From Adhaeribacter swui (lineage in GTDB: Bacteria > Bacteroidota > Bacteroidia > Cytophagales > Hymenobacteraceae): a stretch of 64,000 bases of DNA. Below, one piece after another: positions 26,053 through 34,319 of this stretch (the stretch's first letter is position 1; every line of letters begins with the position of its first letter). Both the position numbers and the translations under genes were made by a program. Under the pieces are notes generated by a model. That model did no database searches. It was not told the DNA's origin and saw only the letters and a list, made by a program, of their open reading frames with translations. The stretch covers positions 5,462,585 to 5,526,584 of the forward strand of contig NZ_CP055156.1 of the NCBI RefSeq assembly GCF_014217805.1. Reading direction: 5' to 3'.

Positions 26053-26642
26053 AAGGCTAGTTTATATAACAATATCTGTTTGTTTTAGGTGATTGTTCAA
26101 TGTTATAATTTAAAAAGTAAGTATTGGCATTTTCTGGAACCTGCGTGGTTAATTTTTTAAAAAATTTCAATTTAGGTTACCTGTCAAAATGGTTTTGGTG
26201 AGCAGCCGGCTTAGGCTCCAATCCGTTGGCTTTCTACTTTTGGGTAGTTGGCGTCGGGCCTCCTCTTACCTTTTAATATTCATCTAATGTAAGTAATTCC
26301 GGGTATAAATGCCATCCTGCCCTATCCTGTTAATCCGGCATTTTGAGGTTTAAATCAATTAAGCATTTAAGTATTTCATTACAATTTACAAAGCTAAAAA
26401 TGGATAAGTACTTAAAATTTTCAATAAACAACCAACTCTGTTTTTATTCTGAAAAACTTTGCCTGTTTGATTTTAAGCCGCATATTTTCTGGTTTCTGGC
26501 CGCACAGGATAGCGCAGGATAGCCCTGATTTTTAAAAAAATTAAATTTAACTCTTACCTAAAGCCTGCTTCCGGGCTATGGGCTAGCATTAAAATTCAGT
26601 TTTATTGATTTACGTTTTGCCTTTTACCAGAAAAACCAGCCT
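26053..26642. other. 590-bp divergent intergenic region
   Basis: It separates the minus-strand propeller-cytochrome gene from rhaM and must hold both promoters. A/T palindromes are seen near 26150-26168 and 26527. No gene or RNA was recognised. Confidence 0.5.
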
Positions 26643-26954
26643 ATGCAGCGATTTGCTTTTAAGATGAGGCTAAAGCCCGGTTATGTTACCGAATACCAAA
26701 AACGGCACCAGGCCATTTGGCCGGAATTAGTGCAACTTTTAAAAGAAGCCGGCATCAGCGATTATTCTATTTTTCTGGATGAAGAAACCAACACCTTGTT
26801 TGCGGTACAAAAACAAGCGGGCCAATCGTCGCAGGATTTAGGAACGCACCCGGTGGTGCAAAAGTGGTGGGCCTACATGGCCGATCTGATGGATACCAAT
26901 CCGGATAATTCCCCGGTATCAGTGCCGTTGCGGGAAGTATTTTGGTTAGCGTAA
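26643..26954 (+). CDS. rhaM: L-rhamnose mutarotase
   Basis: The protein interconverts alpha and beta anomers of L-rhamnose (RhaM/RhaU, DUF718 fold). At 103 residues it has the usual length. Family marks include [22 protein letters not shown] with the catalytic histidine, [15 protein letters not shown], and [19 protein letters not shown] near the end. The last residues read EVFWLA, where many homologues have a histidine or tyrosine in place of W. No other rhamnose catabolic genes are adjacent, but a GntR regulator follows on the opposite strand. Confidence 0.93.
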   Translation: MQRFAFKMRLKPGYVTEYQKRHQAIWPELVQLLKEAGISDYSIFLDEETNTLFAVQKQAGQSSQDLGTHPVVQKWWAYMADLMDTNPDNSPVSVPLREVFWLA

Positions 26955-27107
26955 TTTTTTAAAATTTATCTTTTTAGCCAGAACAAAGGCAAATAGCCGT
27001 ACCCAGCAAGCATGGGAAAACAGCACGCCGCTCGTACTTTTCTGCTGCCGCGCAAAAATTAAAAAAATTGATGTTGCTCGTATAGCGAATTTTTCCCGGC
27101 GTGCTAA

Positions 27108-27131
27108 CTGGTTGGTGCAGACACCAACCAG
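27108..27131. repeat. 10-bp hairpin between converging genes
   Basis: CTGGTTGGTG (27108-27117) pairs perfectly with CACCAACCAG (27122-27131) around loop CAGA. It lies between rhaM and the GntR gene and may serve as a terminator, although it lacks a T run. Confidence 0.65.
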
Positions 27132-27184
27132 GGCGAGAGTTGTTTATTATAGTTAAAGTCTAATATCTAACATCTAATAGCCAA

Positions 27185-28201
27185 CTACAAAGAATTGCGG
27201 CGGATTAAAGTAAACGGATTAATGACTTTGCCTTTGCGTTTGTGCAGCATCATGTAAGCGGCGGTTTCGCCCATTTTGGCGTGATCCGTAGAGATTACTG
27301 TAATGCCGTTAGCCAGTATTTCTTTCAATGGGGTTTCGTTGTACGAGATAATGCCAATGTCCTTGCCTAATTCCCAATTTTCCATCCGGCTTTGTTTAAT
27401 TAAATCCACCAGGTCCGATTCTTCCAGCACAATAAAAGCGGTTTTGGTGGTAACGCACTCATCGTCAATACCATCAATCACCGAATACTCGAAAGAAGTT
27501 TCCTGACAAAAACGTTGAAAGCCTTTTACAATTTCGGGCGGGTAGTTTAAATCTTTCGGGAAAACCAAAACCAAGCGCTGGTACTTATATAATAAATCAA
27601 TGCCGGAGTGCAGGGCGCTGTAAATATCGCGTTCAAAATCTTGGTAAACGGCGGCGCACTCGCCGGTGTATTGGGCTAAATTTTTATCCAACAACACCAA
27701 TTTATGCGGCGGAATTTTATGCAGGGTTTGCATAATGGTGTCGGTGTGCTCGAAAAAGTGCGGCATTACCACAAAGTAATGGTATTTGCCCAAGTTCTCC
27801 AGAATCAGGTTTTCGCAGATTTTACCGTTGTAGTGGTGAATGTGCAAATCCACGATGGCATCTTCGCCGAAAGATTTTAAGAGCGAGTAATACACAGTTT
27901 TTTTGTAAGCGCTGAGTTTATTAAAAAGCAGCAGCACCCTAATTTTATCCGTAGAAAAATACTGGCAAATGTAATTGCCTTTACCCCGCACGCTGGTAAT
28001 AATGCCTTTTTCGCGTAATTCTTTGTAGGCTTTTTCTACGGTATCGCGCGAAAGGTAATACATTTCGCTGGTTTCGTTAATGGAGGGAATGCGCTGGCCA
28101 TGCTTTAAAATACCGGATTCAATATCCGCAATTACTGCATTTACCACCTGAATGTATTTCGGAACGGTAGAGTGTTCTACAATGCGATCCAGTAATTCCA
28201 T
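27185..28201 (-). CDS. GntR family transcriptional regulator with sugar-binding-like effector domain
   Basis: Residues 1-75 are a GntR winged helix (YIQVVNAVIADIESGILKHG, SRDTVEKAYKELREKGII, then GKGNYI). The remaining 260 residues look like a LacI/periplasmic-binding fold (VRVLLLFNKLSAYKK, DIGIISYNETPL, GITVISTDHAKMGETAAYMM). This architecture is used in Bacteroidetes for sugar-responsive repressors and activators. Its converging neighbour is rhamnose mutarotase, so L-rhamnose or a related sugar is a plausible effector, but this is inference only. It has its own upstream region and no operon partner. Confidence 0.9.
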   Translation of the reverse strand: MELLDRIVEHSTVPKYIQVVNAVIADIESGILKHGQRIPSINETSEMYYLSRDTVEKAYKELREKGIITSVRGKGNYICQYFSTDKIRVLLLFNKLSAYKKTVYYSLLKSFGEDAIVDLHIHHYNGKICENLILENLGKYHYFVVMPHFFEHTDTIMQTLHKIPPHKLVLLDKNLAQYTGECAAVYQDFERDIYSALHSGIDLLYKYQRLVLVFPKDLNYPPEIVKGFQRFCQETSFEYSVIDGIDDECVTTKTAFIVLEESDLVDLIKQSRMENWELGKDIGIISYNETPLKEILANGITVISTDHAKMGETAAYMMLHKRKGKVINPFTLIRRNSL

Positions 28202-28804
28202 AAAGACGCTATAATTTTAAAATTTACAATTAAAAAGGGCTCTTACTAGGGTAATTTAGAAATTTTATCCGGCAATCCCTATTTGGGCTTGTTATTTATT
28301 AACAAATTTTAAAACTAGAGGCAGCTTATTTCAAACTGTTTCAGCTGATTTTTCTAGAGTGAAATGAGAAATTTTTTAAAATTTTACAGTTTTGCGTGCA
28401 AATAATTTAGCCAAATAATGCCGCTTCATAAAATTTTTTAAATATTAGATTAGGTACTTAGCTTTTTAATCCGGTAAAATTCTGGTTAAGTAAAATTATT
28501 TATTGGTTTAAAGAATTTCGGAAGACCTAATAGCGAAACGTGTATTTTGGTTTTAACAGCTTATTAACTAACGGCGGGTACTCGAAGCCTAGTTGGTAGG
28601 CAATTTCGCTCACCGATAGCGGGGCTATGGTTAAAATCTATTTGGCATTTTTTTGTACTTAATTTTTAGATAAGCTGCTGGGTGCTTTGTCCGGAATTTT
28701 AAAAATATAACCTAGCTTAAAGTAATTAACTTATTCCGGTCTTTAAATAGGCAATCTTATAATCTTGGTAGTAGAGCAGATAAGTCAGCAAAATTTTTAA
28801 AAAT
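28202..28804. other. 603-bp intergenic region with a gene relic
   Basis: It is mostly AT-rich with A/T palindromes near 28371, 28430 and 28792. A decayed AraC-type helix-turn-helix is recognisable on the minus strand at 28527-28680 (separate entry). Confidence 0.6.
28527..28680 (-). pseudogene. Relic of an AraC-family regulator C-terminus
   Basis: Reading the minus strand from 28646 downward gives a stop codon, then ILTIAPLSVSEIAYQLGFEY followed by PPLVNKLLKPKYTFRY and a stop at 28527. SVSEIAYQLGFEYP is the hallmark second helix-turn-helix of AraC regulators, and the following PLVNKLLK matches the usual YFNRLFKK. Upstream, the same frame (SSLSKN, stop, VQKNAK, stop) still resembles the first helix region. 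The N-terminal domain is gone. At least two in-frame stops show that it is not functional. Confidence 0.75.
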
Positions 28805-29548
28805 TTACTGCGCCGAGAAAAGTTTAACGGTATAATCCAGCAATTCCGGACCACCGTTTTTGCCGTGGCCGGGCACGATTAGTTTTACATCGGGATATTT
28901 AGTTTTGAGTTGGTTGACCGTAGTGGGCCAAGCGGTTACATTGGCGTCTTCCAGGTTGCCTTTGCCGGCTCCTACTTCTTTAATTAAGCAGCCCCCAAAC
29001 ATGATTTTTTCTTCCGGAAAATAACCAATCACATTATCCGGGGTGTGGCCTTCACCGATAAACTCCGTGAGTACTTTTTTATGGCCTACTTGCAAATGTA
29101 GTAAACCGGTAAAGCCGTTTTTCGGCACAGTTATATTTTTTGCTTCTGCTAACTGAATAGTGGTGTTATTGGCGTAAGAAGGTATGCTTTGCCGATGAAA
29201 CTCTGCTAAACCACCAAGACAATCTGCGTGAAAGTGCGTGGGAATGACTGCTTTAATCTGGCAGCCTAATGTATTTTTTACCCAATTTATAAGCTCCGCC
29301 GAAGTAGCATCGCTGGTGGTTGTGTTGAAAATTACGGCTTCTTTCCCCGAAAAAACTATCATACCGTTGCAATCTACTTTACCGAAACTCTCGGTATTCA
29401 GGTACGAGGTGTGTTGGTAAACTTGGTCCCCAATTTTTAAAATTTTTAAATTTTCGGAAGTAAAGCTTTTGTCGCTCTCGTGGTTTTTAGCGGATTGGCA
29501 ACTAAGCAAAATACAACTGAATACTAGAACGGAAAGATACTTCAACAT
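28805..29548 (-). CDS. Subclass B1 metallo-beta-lactamase-like lipoprotein
   Basis: This is a metallo-beta-lactamase fold with every B1 zinc ligand in place: THFHADCLGG gives H116, H118 and D120 (standard numbering), GEGHTPDN gives H196, GGCLIK gives C221 and VPGHGK gives H263. The start is placed at ATG 29548, which yields a lipoprotein signal (SCILLSCQS); a longer frame to 29626 would add 26 non-signal residues. The mature size of about 230 residues is normal for B1 enzymes. It would hydrolyse beta-lactams in the periplasm, anchored to a membrane. Activity is predicted, not known. Two PepSY-like lipoproteins and a two-component system are encoded upstream on the same strand. Confidence 0.87.
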   Translation of the reverse strand: MLKYLSVLVFSCILLSCQSAKNHESDKSFTSENLKILKIGDQVYQHTSYLNTESFGKVDCNGMIVFSGKEAVIFNTTTSDATSAELINWVKNTLGCQIKAVIPTHFHADCLGGLAEFHRQSIPSYANNTTIQLAEAKNITVPKNGFTGLLHLQVGHKKVLTEFIGEGHTPDNVIGYFPEEKIMFGGCLIKEVGAGKGNLEDANVTAWPTTVNQLKTKYPDVKLIVPGHGKNGGPELLDYTVKLFSAQ

Positions 29549-29697
29549 AATTTTTTTATTCTGATGCAGGATGAACACAGACAAGGATATCACCATTTTA
29601 TATTTTTTCTTTATGATCCGGTTCAAAAACTTAAATCTTATAGATGAATTAATTGCTGGAAGTTACTTATAAGTTTAAAAAGCCAGTTGCAGTAAAC

Positions 29698-29728
29698 AAA
29701 AAAAGGTGCCCCGCGGAGCACCTTTTTT
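29698..29728. terminator. Bidirectional terminator
   Basis: A stem GGTGC/GCACC (29705-29709, 29718-29722) is extended by A and T runs on both sides. It ends transcription of the minus-strand gene stopping at 29749 and separates it from the beta-lactamase gene. Confidence 0.85.
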
Positions 29729-29748
29729 GTTTCCCAAATAATCAATCT

Positions 29749-30186
29749 TTAGTCATCCACCCGCAAAAAATTACTATCCTTGTCAAACTTCAATTCTACA
29801 TTACTGCCCAGGTCTACGTCCTGCTCGGCTCCGTCTTTTTCCCAGCTCACAATATAATCCGTAGGATAAGTAGTTTGCACGTATTGTAAAATTTTAGCTG
29901 GAACCACTGTGTCCGGGATTTTTTTGTTGTGGCCATCTACTTCGGTGCAATCACCGTCTTTGGTAAAATCTAAACTGGTACCGTCTTGCAAAACTACATC
30001 GTAGGTGGTTTTGTTAATTTCTTTATCTTTTATTACCGACGTAATACCAGTATTAGGAAAGTGGGTAGTGATATAGGTTTTGGCGGCAGCGGGTAATGCG
30101 GTTTCTTTTACGGCTTCTTCTTTATCGCAACTAAAGAACAAGAAAGAGGCAATTACGGTGCTGAATAAAAATGAATTAGCTTGCAT
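29749..30186 (-). CDS. PepSY-like lipoprotein 1
   Basis: A lipobox cysteine (FLFFSC, residue 20) is followed by two repeats of the PepSY-like (formerly beta-lactamase-inhibitor-like, PF11396) fold: LPAAAKTYITTHFPN ... YDVVLQDGTSLDFTKDGD, and VVPAKILQYVQTTYP ... QDVDLGSNVELKFDKDS. These small periplasmic proteins are common in Bacteroidetes near two-component systems, and their function is not established. It is the third gene of a minus-strand series after the SdiA-regulated protein gene (45 bp gap), and a terminator follows. Confidence 0.85.
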   Translation of the reverse strand: MQANSFLFSTVIASFLFFSCDKEEAVKETALPAAAKTYITTHFPNTGITSVIKDKEINKTTYDVVLQDGTSLDFTKDGDCTEVDGHNKKIPDTVVPAKILQYVQTTYPTDYIVSWEKDGAEQDVDLGSNVELKFDKDSNFLRVDD

Positions 30187-30231
30187 AGTTTTAAAAAAAT
30201 TTAAAATTTAAAAAATTAACAAATAAAAACT

Positions 30232-31158
30232 TTACTGAATTTTCACCTGCAGAATATTTCCGCTGGCTTTTTTACCTTCGTTAGATATATATAATTCGCC
30301 GGTGGGGCTAAATGTTATGCCTTCGGGCTGATTAAAATCTTGTTTACTTAGTTTGTAGCGCGTTTGGATGGCGCCATCGGGTTTTAAAATAAAGAGCTGC
30401 GGGTTGCTGGCTTCGGTCACGTAAATGGCGCCGGTTACCGGGTGCACTGCAATCTCGGAGGGCTGAATGGCCTTGTTTAACTTTTTGCCTTCGTAAGCAG
30501 CTAGTTGGGGATCGGTAAGGCTGATTTTGGCAATGGGTTCCGGGTTAAACTTTTTGGCTTTTAAATCAAAAGCGTAAATGCCTTTGTAGTCTTTTTCGCC
30601 GGCTTCTTCGCCCTTAATAATTAATAACAAGCGATTGCCCCGGGCATCGTAGGTAAGGCCTTCTACGTTATTTTCGGCGGTTAACGATGTAACGTACTGT
30701 TGCACTTTAGCGGGTTGATTGCCCGTAATAGCCACCTCGTAAATTTTACCATCGCTGCGCCCCACGTAAGCCGTGTTACCCACTACCGCAATACCTTCGT
30801 AGTCGCCGGCCGCCCCAAAAGTAATTTGTTTATCGATGCGGTTGGTTTGGGTATTATACACGAAAATAATTCCAGATTCGTCCTGCACGCAGGCAAACTG
30901 ATTATTACCCAGGTAAGCTATGCCCGATACTTCGCGTAAAATGGCCGGCAATTCGTATTTTTTTAAAATTTTTACTTCTGCCGATGCCGCTTCCTTTTCC
31001 GAAGCTTTCTTTTTCTTTTCTTTCTTTGGTTTATCGGTTTGGGTATTATTTTTCTGCTGGCTTTCGGCTTGGGTGGCATCGCAAGCCAGCACCGATAAGG
31101 CTATCAGCATACTCCAACCCCAGGTTTTTAGCTGCTTATAATAATTGGCGATTTTCAT
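30232..31158 (-). CDS. SdiA-regulated-domain lipoprotein
   Basis: This is a 308-residue lipoprotein with its cysteine in ALSVLAC near residue 26, a lysine/glutamate-rich spacer (KPKKEKKKKASEK) and then a beta-propeller of the SdiA-regulated family: REVSGIAYLGNNQFACVQDE, YEGIAVVGNTAYVGRSDG, NVEGLTYDARGNRLLLI, and NQPEGITFSPTGELYISNEG. The repeats spaced by about 45 residues define the blades. No enzymatic role is known for the family. It lies between two PepSY-like lipoprotein genes, 47 and 45 bp apart, so the three are likely one transcript. Confidence 0.88.
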   Translation of the reverse strand: MKIANYYKQLKTWGWSMLIALSVLACDATQAESQQKNNTQTDKPKKEKKKKASEKEAASAEVKILKKYELPAILREVSGIAYLGNNQFACVQDESGIIFVYNTQTNRIDKQITFGAAGDYEGIAVVGNTAYVGRSDGKIYEVAITGNQPAKVQQYVTSLTAENNVEGLTYDARGNRLLLIIKGEEAGEKDYKGIYAFDLKAKKFNPEPIAKISLTDPQLAAYEGKKLNKAIQPSEIAVHPVTGAIYVTEASNPQLFILKPDGAIQTRYKLSKQDFNQPEGITFSPTGELYISNEGKKASGNILQVKIQ

Positions 31159-31205
31159 AGTTTTGGTGTTTATCTTGGTTTTTACCTTTTGTTTGAATTA
31201 AATGC

Positions 31206-31661
31206 TTAATCCCAATAAGTGACTTTATTATTGGGCTGGCCTTCGGCAGAGAAAACCTGTTTTACTTCCTGACTCTCTTTTTCCAGTTGCACCTGGTAAA
31301 ATACCTGACCGGCTTTGTTTACTTTTTCCAGATCTTCGATGCGGTAAGTAGCGAAATCGCTTTGTAGCACTTCGGCAATACTCTTGGGTAAATCGGTGCC
31401 GTTTACAAATTTTTTGTACATTACCAACTTACCTGTACCATCGATTAAGGCAGCGTAATCGGTAAAGGCTAAGCGGAAATCAGCTTCATAGGCGTTTTGT
31501 TTTTTTACCCAGTGCAAATCAATGGCATCGGGAAATCTGGCCATTAAGGTATTGTTTACAATGGCGGGCACTTGGCCGGCCTCTAATTCCTTATTGAGGT
31601 CTTTGCTGCAGGCGAACAATCCGCTGCTCATAAATAGTACGGCGAACAAGAATACTTTCAT
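31206..31661 (-). CDS. PepSY-like lipoprotein 2
   Basis: The lipobox cysteine (SGLFAC, residue 18) precedes a two-repeat PepSY-like fold: VPAIVNNTLMARFPDAIDLHWVK, then YEADFRLAFTDYAALIDGTGKLV, and LPKSIAEVLQSDFATYRIED, then VFYQVQLEKESQEVKQVFSAEG. It resembles the protein at 29749 in design but is clearly divergent in sequence. The gene lies 181 bp downstream of a sensor kinase gene, and proteins of this family often act as accessory envelope sensors or targets of such systems (inference). Confidence 0.85.
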   Translation of the reverse strand: MKVFLFAVLFMSSGLFACSKDLNKELEAGQVPAIVNNTLMARFPDAIDLHWVKKQNAYEADFRLAFTDYAALIDGTGKLVMYKKFVNGTDLPKSIAEVLQSDFATYRIEDLEKVNKAGQVFYQVQLEKESQEVKQVFSAEGQPNNKVTYWD

Positions 31662-31842
31662 GACTTAATATTTAAGGTTTTACTTAATTTTAAGTCAAAG
31701 TTCCGGGGCAAAACCGGAAAGAATTGGGAACAATCAGCCCGAAATAAAATTTTTTAAAAATTTTTATTTTTACCAATGCCCGATGCGATGAAACCAAATC
31801 GGATAAATGACTCGCCAGAAACTACGCTGTAAAAGCAGGTGG

Positions 31843-33105
31843 CTAAAATAGAATGGTCCAGGTGTGGAATTGCTCGTAGCTATAATTTATTTTAAACCGG
31901 TACAGGTCCGAGATGGCTTTAACAATGGCTAAACCTAAACCCGTGGAATTGGGCGAATCGGAATCTTTTTGGAAACGGGCAAACACTTTGTCGGGGTTTA
32001 GCGCCACTGCTTTACCGGAATTTTGAATCTGAATAGAATTGCTTTTTACCGTAATCCGCACGATGCCACCGCGGTGATTATGTACAATGGCATTCTTCAT
32101 TAAATTTAAAAAAAGAATGTGGGCTAAGTCGGCGTTCAGGTTTTGCTCGCAGGTTTCTTCTTCCAGCAAAGTAATGGTAATTTCCCGGTATTCGGCCTGG
32201 TCGGCAAAATCCGCGATTATCTGCTTAATAGTAGCGTTTAATTCTACTTGCTGCACCTCCGGAAATTGATTATTTTCTATTTTAGACAACAGCAAAAGTG
32301 ATTTATTCAGGCGGGTAAGTCGCTCCAAGTGATCCATAACGCCGGCCACTTGCTCTAATTGTTCCGGGGTAAGTTGGTTACCTTCTACTAATAATTCTAG
32401 TTTGTTTAAACTAATCGCCAAAGGCGTTTGCAGCTCATGGGCGGCATTCTCAATTAAATTTTTCTGGCTTAAATAGCTGTTTACGTTGCTTTGCAATAAC
32501 CGCTCGACGGTAATATTTAGCTGCTGGAACTCCTCGATTCTGGTGGGAACCGGATTAATTAATTTTAAATTTTCGAGCCGAAACTGTTGTAAGTGCTGGA
32601 GCAAAAAGTAAAAAGGCTGCCACGTTTTTTTCAGCAACACATTGTTCAACAGCAAAATACTGCTGATTAAACCCACATACAACCACAGTAAGGCAAAAAA
32701 CAAATCCTCAATTAAATCATCTTCTTCCACCATAGAGGTGATTACCCGCATTTCGTAGAACTTATCGTGGTGCCGGAAATACGTTTTTAGCATGCGCACC
32801 GGCTCATAATCTTCTTCGTTGAGCATGTACATGAGCGTATCCTGGTACACGTCTTTTTGGTTTATAGCCTGTTGCAAAGGAACTTCTTTGAGGCGATAAT
32901 AACCGGCTTCAAAATCTTTTTGCTGCAAAACGGTGCTGTCCTGCTCGGCCTTGCGAATGACCAGCAGTTTTTGATTTTCCAGACCATCGTCCAGACTATC
33001 TTGTATTTCGTCGAGCATGTTCCAGTAAAACAAACCTGCCCAAACCGTAATCACGGCCAGCAATATAGCTGCAAAGTAAGAAGTGGTGTAATTGAGTAAT
33101 TTCAT
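31843..33105 (-). CDS. Sensor histidine kinase
   Basis: The protein has 420 residues, a transmembrane helix at 10-30, a periplasmic sensor region of about 110 residues and a second helix near 135-160. The HisKA domain carries the phospho-acceptor in ENAAHELQTPLAI. The HATPase part shows LNLMKNAIVHNHRGG and the G box SPNSTGLGLAIVKAI. There is no recognisable PAS or HAMP domain. The start codon overlaps the stop of the response-regulator gene by 4 bp, so the two are translationally coupled. The signal is unknown; the downstream lipoprotein genes suggest an envelope stimulus. Confidence 0.95.
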   Translation of the reverse strand: MKLLNYTTSYFAAILLAVITVWAGLFYWNMLDEIQDSLDDGLENQKLLVIRKAEQDSTVLQQKDFEAGYYRLKEVPLQQAINQKDVYQDTLMYMLNEEDYEPVRMLKTYFRHHDKFYEMRVITSMVEEDDLIEDLFFALLWLYVGLISSILLLNNVLLKKTWQPFYFLLQHLQQFRLENLKLINPVPTRIEEFQQLNITVERLLQSNVNSYLSQKNLIENAAHELQTPLAISLNKLELLVEGNQLTPEQLEQVAGVMDHLERLTRLNKSLLLLSKIENNQFPEVQQVELNATIKQIIADFADQAEYREITITLLEEETCEQNLNADLAHILFLNLMKNAIVHNHRGGIVRITVKSNSIQIQNSGKAVALNPDKVFARFQKDSDSPNSTGLGLAIVKAISDLYRFKINYSYEQFHTWTILF

Positions 33106-33779
33106 GCGCTTACCAATTTGTACCCAATGCCGTAAATGGCTTGAATTTCAATTTCGGCCTGGTAATCGCGGAGTTTTTTGCGTAAGTTTTTGATTTGCGA
33201 ATAAATAAATTCAAAGCTATCAGCCTCGTCGATGTGGTCGCCCCACACGTGTTCGGCCAAAGCGGTTTTGGTTACCAGCCGTTGTTTGTTGGTTACCAGG
33301 TACAATAAAATATCAAATTCTTTGCGATTTAAGACCAGCTCTACCCCGCTTACCCAAACCTGGTGTTTATCCGGGTCAATCTGCACGTTATCCAGTACAA
33401 CTAAATTACTGCCGGCAAATTTCCGGCGTCGCAACACCGATTTTACCCGCGCATGCAACTCAGCCAGATGAAAAGGCTTGGCTAAATAATCATCAGCGCC
33501 TAATTCCAGACCCGCCACTTTATCATCTAAAGAGTTTTTAGCTGAAATTATAATCACTCCTTCGGCTTTTTGCTGTTTTTTGAGTTCTTCCAGAATGGCT
33601 AAGCCGTTGCCGTCGGGTAAAGTAATATCCAGCAAAATGCAATCGTAGTCGTATACGCCCACTTTCTCCAGAGCCGAAAAGTACGTAGCAGCGGTTTCTA
33701 CCAGGTATTTTTCTTTTTCCAACGACTTTTGAATCGTATCCAGCAAGTCCGGCTCATCTTCAATAACCAGTATTTTCAT
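33102..33779 (-). CDS. OmpR/PhoB-family response regulator
   Basis: Residues 1-120 are a receiver domain with the acidic pair E7/D8, phosphorylation site D51 (LLDITLPDG) and conserved K in YLAKPFHLAEL. Residues 130-225 are a winged-helix DNA-binding domain (LNRKEFDILLYLVTNKQRLVTK, SQIKNLRKKLRDY, GIGYKLVSA). It is the first gene of the minus-strand series that continues with its kinase and the PepSY-like/SdiA-regulated lipoproteins. The targets probably include those genes. Confidence 0.97.
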   Translation of the reverse strand: MKILVIEDEPDLLDTIQKSLEKEKYLVETAATYFSALEKVGVYDYDCILLDITLPDGNGLAILEELKKQQKAEGVIIISAKNSLDDKVAGLELGADDYLAKPFHLAELHARVKSVLRRRKFAGSNLVVLDNVQIDPDKHQVWVSGVELVLNRKEFDILLYLVTNKQRLVTKTALAEHVWGDHIDEADSFEFIYSQIKNLRKKLRDYQAEIEIQAIYGIGYKLVSA

Positions 33780-34090
33780 GGTAATGTATTTCGGCCCAAG
33801 TACGGCGTAATTTCCGGAAAGATTTGGGAATAACCGATTTTTTAAAAAATGCAGCTTAATTACCTAAGCAGGTACGACGAATATGTCCGCGGATTTTCGA
33901 AGTGCCTATTAGGTACTTGATTTTAGATGTTTGACTCTATACAACCCCTAATCTGGCTATGACTTAACAAAGTATTGATACTCTTGTATGAAGATGCATT
34001 TAATAGAAGCACTTTTTTATACAAATAGCCAGTAGTGGCACAAGTAGCAACATTAAAATAATTATGCGACGATTTTTACTATTTATTTAA

Positions 34091-34146
34091 GTTCTTCCGG
34101 AAGAAACTATTCTGCTCCGTAGGCAAATAGTTTCCGCCGGAAGAAC
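34091..34146. repeat. Hairpin repeat (family B, second copy)
   Basis: Arms 34091-34111 and 34126-34146 (GTTCTTCC...AAACTATT and complement) pair with two mismatches. The inner AAACTATT/AATAGTTT core matches the copy at 10121-10182. Confidence 0.7.
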
Positions 34147-34224
34147 CGGATGAGAGACATTCTATTCCTACTTAAAAATCAATTTGTTATGAAGCAAAAA
34201 TCTATGACAAAATAAGCCCCCAGC

Positions 34225-34250
34225 CGCCGTTTGTGTCTTCACAAACGGCG
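34225..34250. repeat. Hairpin repeat (family C, inverted copy)
   Basis: CGCCGTTTGTG (34225-34235) and CACAAACGGCG (34240-34250) pair perfectly around TCTT. On the other strand the loop reads AAGA, like the GAAGAT loop at 16671-16706. Confidence 0.8.
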
Positions 34251-34319
34251 TTGGATGATCTTTCAGTTTACATCAAATAAGCTTTTATCAGCCGCGTAGA
34301 AAGTTAAATTTTTAAAAAT

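Larger units (their letters stand above)
33780..34319. other. 540-bp intergenic region with hairpin repeats
   Basis: The region contains a family B hairpin at 34091-34146 and a family C hairpin at 34225-34250, plus an A/T palindrome directly after the oxidoreductase stop (about 34306-34321). No gene was seen. Confidence 0.6.

Noticed and set aside
26201-26300. GC-richer stretch before rhaM as a possible structured RNA
   Set aside because: I could not find a stable stem or a known riboswitch pattern in it.
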